Of a stretch of 64,000 nt of DNA, positions 58,317-64,000 are shown one piece after another; within the stretch, counting starts at the first letter, position 1, and every line of letters begins with the position of its first letter. Origin of the DNA: Kribbella steppae (GTDB lineage: Bacteria; Actinomycetota; Actinomycetes; Propionibacteriales; Kribbellaceae); assembly GCF_004342025.1 (NCBI RefSeq), contig NZ_SLWN01000001.1:186001-250000 (forward strand), in the 5' to 3' direction. The notes beneath the pieces were generated by a model. It saw only the letters and a program-made list of their open reading frames with translations, was not told the DNA's origin and ran no database searches. The position numbers and the translations under genes were made by a program.

Positions 58317-59813
58317 ATGGGGAGAGTTGTCTGTTTGGTGGCCGCGGCCGGTTTGGCGCTGAGCGTCGTACCGGCGCAGACCGCGATCAGCACCGGCGCA
58401 TCGCTGACCGCGATCGCGAATCCAGCCTGGCAGACCGACGCGAGTGTGCTCGGCCTGGCCGTTGCCAAAGGCAAGGCGTACGTCGGCGGCCGGTTCACCA
58501 AGGTCCGTCCGCCGGGCGCCGCGGTCGGTACCAATCAGACGGCTCGGACCTATCTGGCCGCGTTCAACCAGAGCACCGGCGCGCTCGACACCGCGTTCAA
58601 CCACACGCTGAACGGCGTCGTCTGGTCGATCGTGGCCTCGCCGGACGGCTCCCGGGTGTACGTCGGCGGTGACTTCACCCGCGTCGACGGCCAGGTACGG
58701 AACCGCATCGCGGCCTTCGACACCGCCACCGGCGCGCTGGTCGCGACCATCAAGCCGAACGTGTCCTACCGGGTGAAGACCCTCGCGATCGGCGGGACCA
58801 GCCTGTACTTCGGCGGCTCGTTCGGGCTCGTCAACGGGGTGGTCCGGAATCGCGCGGCCGCGATCAGCACGGTGAACGGCGGTCTGTTGGCGTGGAACCC
58901 GAACGCCGACGCGGACGTGTACGCGATCGATGCGGCCGACGACAATTCGAAGGTCTACCTCGGCGGTACCTTCGCGAAGATCGGCGGGGTCAGTCGCTGG
59001 GCGGTTGCCAGCGTCAACAACTCCACCGGCGCGCAGCTGCCGTTCGCCGCGGCGTCCGCCGTACCGCTGCCGCCGAGTGGGTGCACGTCCCGGGTCAAGG
59101 ACATCGAGACCGCGGGCAACCGGGTGTACTTCGCCAACGCCGGAGACGGCACCGGGTGCTTCGACGGGACCTGGGCCGCGGACGTTGCCACCGGCAACCT
59201 GGTCTGGAAGAACACCTGCCTCGGCGCGACCGAGGCGCTGACCTATGTGAACGGCTGGCTGTTCAAGGGGTCGCACGCGCACAGCTGTCCGGGCGCCTTC
59301 CCGGACGGCACCGGTGGTCACTTCCTGCTGCTGCAGAACCCGGCGAACGGGTCGCTCGGGCCATGGTTCCCGAACACGAACGCAGGTCCGCCGACCGTGG
59401 TCGGGCCGCTCGTGTCGGCCACCGGTGGGGCCGATCTGTGGGTCGGCGGTGACTTCACCAAGGTCAACGGGGTCGGTCAGCAGGGTCTGACCCGGTTCAC
59501 CAACCTCGGCGCGGGCGCCAAGCCGCTCGGCCCGGTGTTGCCGACCTTGTCCAGTACGACGGCCGGCCAGGTGAAGGCGACCGTGCAGACGTCTCTGGAC
59601 AACGACGACATCAGGCTGACCTACCGGCTGCTGCGCGGCGCGAGCAACACGGTCGTCGCGAGCACAACGGCGAACTCCACCTTCTGGAGCCGCCCGAACG
59701 TCACTATGACGGACACATCAGCACCTTCTGGTACGTCGCAGCTGTACCGGATCGAAGTCTCCGACGGTAACAACGCAGTCCGCGGCGGCTACGCCACCAT
59801 CACAGTCCGCTGA
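58317..59813 (+). CDS. Secreted beta-propeller protein, paralogue C
   Basis: This 498-residue exported protein starts MGRVVCLVAAAGLALSVVPA and is closer to paralogue A than to B, sharing PAWQTDASVLGLAVAKGKAY-like openings, KAYVGGRFTKVRPPGAA and NGVGQQGLTRFTN. It lacks the LamG domain. AAGGGGGA precedes the ATG and a TAGATT -10 box lies near 58287. All four family cysteines are present. Its position inside an exopolysaccharide locus suggests an extracellular matrix or surface role. Confidence 0.87.
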   Translation: MGRVVCLVAAAGLALSVVPAQTAISTGASLTAIANPAWQTDASVLGLAVAKGKAYVGGRFTKVRPPGAAVGTNQTARTYLAAFNQSTGALDTAFNHTLNGVVWSIVASPDGSRVYVGGDFTRVDGQVRNRIAAFDTATGALVATIKPNVSYRVKTLAIGGTSLYFGGSFGLVNGVVRNRAAAISTVNGGLLAWNPNADADVYAIDAADDNSKVYLGGTFAKIGGVSRWAVASVNNSTGAQLPFAAASAVPLPPSGCTSRVKDIETAGNRVYFANAGDGTGCFDGTWAADVATGNLVWKNTCLGATEALTYVNGWLFKGSHAHSCPGAFPDGTGGHFLLLQNPANGSLGPWFPNTNAGPPTVVGPLVSATGGADLWVGGDFTKVNGVGQQGLTRFTNLGAGAKPLGPVLPTLSSTTAGQVKATVQTSLDNDDIRLTYRLLRGASNTVVASTTANSTFWSRPNVTMTDTSAPSGTSQLYRIEVSDGNNAVRGGYATITVR

Positions 59814-59857
59814 CTGCAGTAAGACGGGCATCCGGAATCCGGAGTGCGCCTCGCTGA

Positions 59858-59927
59858 GGCTGAGACAGGAAACGGTGGACTGACACCTGATATTTCCTGT
59901 CCTAGCCCACCGTAGAGTGTCTCAGCC
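59858..59927. terminator. Complex inverted repeat between convergent genes
   Basis: GGCTGAGACA (59858-59867) pairs perfectly with TGTCTCAGCC (59918-59927), and CGGTGG pairs with CCACCG inside it. A different stem, ACAGGAAA (59865-59872) with TTTCCTGT (59893-59900), uses overlapping bases. It probably ends transcription from both sides. Confidence 0.55.
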
Positions 59928-60012
59928 ATCCAGATCTGCCCCGTCTTGACCAGCATCCGGAACCATTACGCAGCCCGGAGCCACGCCACGCCACAGTCAC
60001 GAACGTGAAGGG

Positions 60013-61281
60013 TCAGTTGGAGGCTCGGCGATGGGCGGCGATGGCCCGATGTGCCTCGTTCCACCAGAGGAGCAAGGTGCAGAAAGCGGCCCCGGCCAGG
60101 CCCCACGCCGCGCCCTCCGGCCCCCACCAGTAGGCACCGCCTACCCCGCCCACGATCAGGATGACCGATGAGATCAGGCGGACCCGGAGGCCCCTGGTGG
60201 CGGCTGTCAGGGCTCGCATGATGGCGAAGGCGCCGGCGTTGGAGGCACCGAACGCCTGCAGCAGGATCACCGGCACCATCACAGTGCTGGCCTGCGCCCA
60301 GACGCCTGGGCCGAGGAGCTCCTCTCCGACGACCTCAGGCAGGAGCAGGAAGACCGCTCCCCATGCCAGCGCGCCCGCACCCACACCGAGTGAGATCGCC
60401 AGGCCGACGAGCCACAGGCGTCGATAGGAGTGCCGCAGCGCCCGCGCTGCCTCGGGGACCGAGATCATCCGGATGCCCTGGTTGATCACGTTCACCGGGC
60501 CGAGCAGGACCTGCGCGCCCCGGATGCCCGCGGTCGCCGCCAGGCCGGCGGCGGCCGTGATGCCAAGCATGTAGACCTGGATCGTGCCCGACACCGCGAG
60601 CATCTCCCCCATGTACTTCGGGGTGAGATCCCAATGCGTCCGCACCCACTCGCGGATCAGCTGCCGTCGCGGTGCCACACCCGCCTGGAACCGCCCGGCC
60701 ACGGCCGCGATCACCGCACCGAGTCCCCACCCCAACGTCAGCGTGAACGCGGACGCCGTACCGCTGAGATAGAGCCCGCCGAAGATCGCGAGCATCGCCA
60801 ACAACCAGATCAGGTCGTTGACGAAGGCTCGATGTCCCTCGCCGACGACGAAGAAGGCCCACCGCCACGCGTCCTGGAGCAGGAGGCCTGGCATCGTCAC
60901 CGCGAACGCGATCAGCACACCCCTCGACGGCACGCCCGGGACTGCCGCGATCGCCAGACCGACCAGCAGCCCGACGAAGCCCATCAGCAGTGCGGTCGCC
61001 GTACTGGCGCGAACAGCTCGTTGCCAGGCCGAATTGCGTTCACCTGAGTAGCGGACGGCCAACGGCTCGGTGGAGAGAGCCCGCGAGACGTTGAGGGCGA
61101 TCGTGTAGCCGCCGAAGGCAAGCGCGTAGACACCGAAGTCCGCGACCGTGCTGGAGCGAGCGACGACCACACCGACAGCGAGATTGCTCAGACTGGACAG
61201 GGCCTGGTCGGCCAACCCCCAGCTCGCCCGGCCGGCCGGTCCGGCCAGTCGCCGGAGCTTCGGCCGCCGGGGGAACTTCAC
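60013..61281 (-). CDS. Polysaccharide flippase (Wzx/MATE-like)
   Basis: This 422-residue protein has about 12 transmembrane helices and opens WGLADQALSSLSNLAVGVVVARS, typical of polysaccharide flippases of the MOP superfamily that move lipid-linked repeat units across the membrane. The start is a GTG. It belongs to the exopolysaccharide locus with the ligase-like, Wzz-like, WecG-like, gmd and fcl genes. A small inverted-repeat element separates it from the wecG-like gene upstream. Confidence 0.88.
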   Translation of the reverse strand: MKFPRRPKLRRLAGPAGRASWGLADQALSSLSNLAVGVVVARSSTVADFGVYALAFGGYTIALNVSRALSTEPLAVRYSGERNSAWQRAVRASTATALLMGFVGLLVGLAIAAVPGVPSRGVLIAFAVTMPGLLLQDAWRWAFFVVGEGHRAFVNDLIWLLAMLAIFGGLYLSGTASAFTLTLGWGLGAVIAAVAGRFQAGVAPRRQLIREWVRTHWDLTPKYMGEMLAVSGTIQVYMLGITAAAGLAATAGIRGAQVLLGPVNVINQGIRMISVPEAARALRHSYRRLWLVGLAISLGVGAGALAWGAVFLLLPEVVGEELLGPGVWAQASTVMVPVILLQAFGASNAGAFAIMRALTAATRGLRVRLISSVILIVGGVGGAYWWGPEGAAWGLAGAAFCTLLLWWNEAHRAIAAHRRASN

Positions 61282-61292
61282 CGCAGCACTCT

Positions 61293-61457
61293 AGGCCCTG
61301 TCTGATGGTCCCGCGCCGTAGCGAGCAGGTGCTCGGTGCGGTAGCTCGGCGTGCTGGAGCGGAGGTCTCGATGCGGAGCATCGTGGCCTTCGCGCCAGTG
61401 CGGCGAGGTGCCGTGCCGAGTGCCGCGCAGTAGGCGGGGGACCATCAGACAGGGCCT
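61293..61457. mobile_element. 165-bp MITE-like element with 20-bp perfect terminal inverted repeats
   Basis: AGGCCCTGTCTGATGGTCCC at 61293-61312 is matched exactly by its reverse complement at 61438-61457. The 125 bases between them hold no credible gene. Perfect arms this long around a short non-coding core are typical of a MITE or a deleted insertion sequence. No clear target duplication is visible. The right arm supplies the stop codon of the wecG-like gene. Confidence 0.65.
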
Positions 61458-62233
61458 TGGACGGGCCTCGGTGGATTGCGGAGGATGGCTAGCAGGAAGC
61501 GCGGGATGCCCAGGACGTACCGGCGCCACAGCCGCTTGGGCTCCTTGTAGAGGCGGTAGCTCCACTCCAGCCCCGACCGCTGCATCCACAGCGGTGCCCG
61601 GTCCAGCCGGCCGGTGTGGAAGTCGAACGCGGCGCCGACACCGATCAGGATCGCGGCGTCCAGCTTGTCCCGGTGCTCGGCCATCCAGCGCTCCTGCTTC
61701 GGCGCGCCGAGGCCGATCCAGATGATGTCCGCCTTGGACGCGTTCATCTCGGCCACCACGGCGGCGTCCTCCGCCTCGGTCAGCGGCCGGTACGGCGGAC
61801 AGTGCACACCGTCAACCTTCAACGCGGGGTGGCGGTCCTGGAAGGTGTCGCGCAACTCCTCGGCGACTCCATCGGCACCGCCGTAGAAGTACTGCGTCCA
61901 GCCGCGCTCTGCCGCCTCGGCCATCACCCGCTCGAGCAGGTCCGGCCCGGCGACCCGCCCCATCCGGTCGAACCCGGCCCGCTTCCCCGCCCACACCAGC
62001 GGCATTCCATCGGGCACGGTGAGACCGGAGGTGTTGAAGACCTTGGTGAGGTACTCGTCGGCTCGGGCGTGCAGCAGCGAGTTCATGTCGGAGACGCAGA
62101 CCAGGTGCCGCTCGCCGCGGTCGATCCAGCGCGCGAACGTCTCGACTGTGCTGTCCAGGTCGGTCACGCTGACATGGATGCCGAGCACGTCGACGCGGTC
62201 GGCTGTGGTTGTCTCCACCTGCATGTCGGTCAT
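61445..62233 (-). CDS. WecG/TagA/CpsF family glycosyltransferase
   Basis: This 262-residue GT26 enzyme adds a sugar (ManNAc- or ManNAcA-type in known members) to a lipid-linked acceptor. It has SDMNSLLHARAD, VPDGMPLVWAGKRAG, IIWIGLGAPKQERWM and GVGAAFDFHTGRLDRAP, and the basic C-terminal membrane-binding tail YRLYKEPKRLWRRYVLG. The last residues VQGPV and the stop codon lie within the arm of the adjacent MITE-like element. Catalytic parts are complete. Three bases separate its ATG from the gmd stop. Confidence 0.92.
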   Translation of the reverse strand: MTDMQVETTTADRVDVLGIHVSVTDLDSTVETFARWIDRGERHLVCVSDMNSLLHARADEYLTKVFNTSGLTVPDGMPLVWAGKRAGFDRMGRVAGPDLLERVMAEAAERGWTQYFYGGADGVAEELRDTFQDRHPALKVDGVHCPPYRPLTEAEDAAVVAEMNASKADIIWIGLGAPKQERWMAEHRDKLDAAILIGVGAAFDFHTGRLDRAPLWMQRSGLEWSYRLYKEPKRLWRRYVLGIPRFLLAILRNPPRPVQGPV

Positions 62234-62236
62234 CGG

Positions 62237-63220
62237 TCAGTCCTCTTGGGTCAGCGCGGCCAGGTCCGCGTCGACCATGATCCGGACCAGCTCGGGCACG
62301 TGGACCTGGGCTTTCCAGCCGAGCTCGGTGGTGGCTTTGGACGCGTCCCCGATCAGTGAGTCCACTTCGGTCGGACGCTCGTACCGCGCGTCGTGGTCGA
62401 CGTACTGTTCCCAGTCCAGCCCGACGTGGTCGAAAGCCAGCGAGACGAAGTCCTTGACCGAGTACGACGTACCGGTCGCGATCACGTAGTCGGACGGGAT
62501 GTCGTGCTGCAGCATCCGCCACATGCCCTCGACGTACTCGGGTGCGTAACCCCAGTCCCGGCAGGCGTCCAGGTTGCCCAGGTACAGCCGCTGGTCCAGG
62601 CCGAGCTTGATCCGGGCGACCGCGCGGGTGATCTTGCGGGTCACGAACGTCTCGCCACGGCGCGGGCTCTCGTGGTTGAACAGGATCCCGTTCACCGCGA
62701 ACATGTCGTACGCCTCGCGATAGTTCCGGGCCATCCAGTAGCCGTACACCTTGGCCGCGCCGTACGGCGACCGCGGGTAGAACGGGGTGTCCTCGTTCTG
62801 CGGCGGCGGGGTCGCGCCGAACATCTCCGACGAGCTGGCCTGGTAGAACCGGCAGTCCAGCCCGATCATCCGGATCGCCTCGAGCAACCGCGTGGTCCCC
62901 ATGCCGGTGGTGTCACCGGTGTACTCCGGCTCGTCGAAGCTGACCCGGACATGGCTCTGCGCGGCCAGGTGGTAGACCTCGGACGGCTGGATCGATGCCA
63001 GCAAGGTGACGAGGCGCGAGCCGTCGGTCAGGTCGCCGTAGTGCAGGAACAGCCGCTTGTCCTCGGCCTGCGGACCTTCGTACAGATGGTCGATCCGCCG
63101 CGTGTTGAACGTCGAAGCGCGGCGGATCAGGCCGTGCACCTCGTAGCCCTTGGCCAGCAGCAACTCGGCCAGGTACGAACCGTCCTGGCCGGTGATGCCG
63201 GTGACGAACGCCTTCTTCAT
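62237..63220 (-). CDS. gmd: GDP-mannose 4,6-dehydratase
   Basis: This 327-residue short-chain dehydrogenase-fold enzyme makes GDP-4-keto-6-deoxymannose. It has the NADP motif [32 protein letters not shown], the catalytic SSSEMFG and YGAAK motifs, and [20 protein letters not shown]. The ATG at 63220 overlaps the fcl stop as ATGA. The longer frame is shadow of fcl. With fcl it gives GDP-L-fucose for the exopolysaccharide. Confidence 0.96.
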   Translation of the reverse strand: MKKAFVTGITGQDGSYLAELLLAKGYEVHGLIRRASTFNTRRIDHLYEGPQAEDKRLFLHYGDLTDGSRLVTLLASIQPSEVYHLAAQSHVRVSFDEPEYTGDTTGMGTTRLLEAIRMIGLDCRFYQASSSEMFGATPPPQNEDTPFYPRSPYGAAKVYGYWMARNYREAYDMFAVNGILFNHESPRRGETFVTRKITRAVARIKLGLDQRLYLGNLDACRDWGYAPEYVEGMWRMLQHDIPSDYVIATGTSYSVKDFVSLAFDHVGLDWEQYVDHDARYERPTEVDSLIGDASKATTELGWKAQVHVPELVRIMVDADLAALTQED

Positions 63221-64000
63221 GCCTGCTCCTGGGACAGATACCAGGCGTAGGTGGCGGCCACACCGTCTTCGAGGTCGGTGGACGGCTTCCACCCCAGCGC
63301 GTTCAGCCGGCTCACGTCGAGCAGCTTGCGCGGCGTACCGTCCGGCTTGGACAGATCGTTGCTGATGGCACCGGTGTAGCCGACCACCCGGGCGACCAGC
63401 GCGGCCAGCTCGCGGATCGTCACGTCCTCGCCGACACCGACGTTGATCGGCTCCGGCTCGTCGTAGTGCTCCAGCAGGTGCAAGCACGCGTCGGCGAGGT
63501 CGTCCACGTGCAGGAACTCGCGTCGCGGCGTACCGCTCCCCCACAGCACGACCTCGGGTGCGCCGGACACCTTGGCGTCGTGGAAACGCCGGATCAGCGC
63601 GGGCAGCACGTGCGAGCTGGTCAGGTCGAAGTTGTCGTTCGGCCCGTACAGGTTGGTCGGCATCGCCGAGATCCAGCGCAGCCCGTACTGCCGCCGGACC
63701 GCCTGGACCTGCATGATGCCGGCGATCTTGGCGATCGCGTACGCGTCGTTGGTCGGCTCCAGCTCTCCGGTCAGCAGACTCGACTCGCGGATCGGCTGCT
63801 CGGCGTACTTCGGGTAGATGCACGACGAGCCCAGGAACAGCAGTCGCGGCGTGCGGACCTCCAGCGCGGCGTCCATCAGGTTCACCTGGATGCGCAGGTT
63901 GTCACTGAGGAACTCGGTCGGGTGGTCCCGGTTCGCCAGGATGCCGCCGACCCGGGCCGCCGCGTCGATCACCACCGCCGGGCGGTGCTCGGTGAAGAAC
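63217..64000 (-). CDS. fcl: GDP-L-fucose synthase (5' end beyond window)
   Basis: At least 261 residues of this epimerase/reductase are present; the N-terminal NADP motif lies outside the window. The visible part has [19 protein letters not shown], the catalytic [13 protein letters not shown] and YAIAKIAG, and [12 protein letters not shown], all standard for GDP-4-keto-6-deoxymannose epimerase-reductase. The reading frame is open through base 64000, so the internal ATG at 63975 is not the true start. It is coupled to gmd by ATGA. Confidence 0.94.
   Translation of the reverse strand, partial: FFTEHRPAVVIDAAARVGGILANRDHPTEFLSDNLRIQVNLMDAALEVRTPRLLFLGSSCIYPKYAEQPIRESSLLTGELEPTNDAYAIAKIAGIMQVQAVRRQYGLRWISAMPTNLYGPNDNFDLTSSHVLPALIRRFHDAKVSGAPEVVLWGSGTPRREFLHVDDLADACLHLLEHYDEPEPINVGVGEDVTIRELAALVARVVGYTGAISNDLSKPDGTPRKLLDVSRLNALGWKPSTDLEDGVAATYAWYLSQEQA

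Noticed and set aside
61278..61589. Small frame of 103 residues across the MITE-like element
   Set aside because: It spans the inverted repeats and the antisense of wecG-like coding sequence. No transposase motif is visible.

Overview
The window is high-GC DNA with dense, mostly bidirectional gene packing, many leaderless or GTG/TTG-started genes, ATGA/GTGA coupled overlaps and actinobacterial families: A-type Fe-S carrier, XdhC/MoxR/VWA molybdenum hydroxylase maturation, MHS-type MFS, TetR/EmrB and WecG-type glycosyltransferases. It looks like a soil actinobacterium of the Kribbella/Nocardioides kind. That placement is inferred from composition and gene style, not from a marker gene. No rRNA, tRNA or CRISPR array was recognised, and no gap between genes exceeds 300 bases.

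Region 1 (1-14.5 kb) holds an M20 amidohydrolase, a VOC protein, a CDF metal exporter and then a catabolic island: a YdiJ-like FAD/Fe-S 2-hydroxyacid dehydrogenase, an Asp/Glu-racemase-fold protein coupled to a GntR regulator, a succinate-semialdehyde-type dehydrogenase divergent from a class III aminotransferase, an amidase, a MerR regulator and an MHS-family importer. Two intergenic copies of the palindrome ATTGTCGACAAT, each overlapping a TAGATT -10 box, tie the dehydrogenase genes to one regulator, probably the GntR protein.

Region 2 (14.6-22 kb) holds a TetR/EmrB efflux pair with a tandem operator array, ErpA, glycerate kinase, a VOC protein, a truncated LacI regulator facing a CGNR zinc-finger regulator, and endonuclease V. 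This stretch is unusually rich in minisatellites that sit at, or start on, the 3' ends of genes.

Region 3 (22-32 kb) is a complete form II (AYRGAGR) molybdenum hydroxylase cluster (mocA-like, coxD, coxE, xdhC/coxI, coxS, coxL, coxM, coxG), divergent from nadA.

Region 4 (32-38 kb) is a glycan locus: two GT4 glycosyltransferases, two TagD-like cytidylyltransferases and a CDP-alcohol phosphotransferase, interrupted by an IS110-family element.

Region 5 (38-51 kb) is a hexuronate operon (LacI, ABC importer, fructuronate/tagaturonate-type reductase) divergent from uronate isomerase and bracketed by three paralogous exported right-handed beta-helix proteins.

Region 6 (51-64 kb) is an exopolysaccharide locus: O-antigen-ligase-like protein, Wzz/BY-kinase-like protein without a P-loop, flippase, WecG-like transferase, gmd and fcl (cut by the window end). 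Three paralogous secreted beta-propeller proteins lie inside it, one with a LamG-type tail. A 165-bp MITE-like element with 20-bp perfect inverted ends separates the flippase and wecG-like genes.
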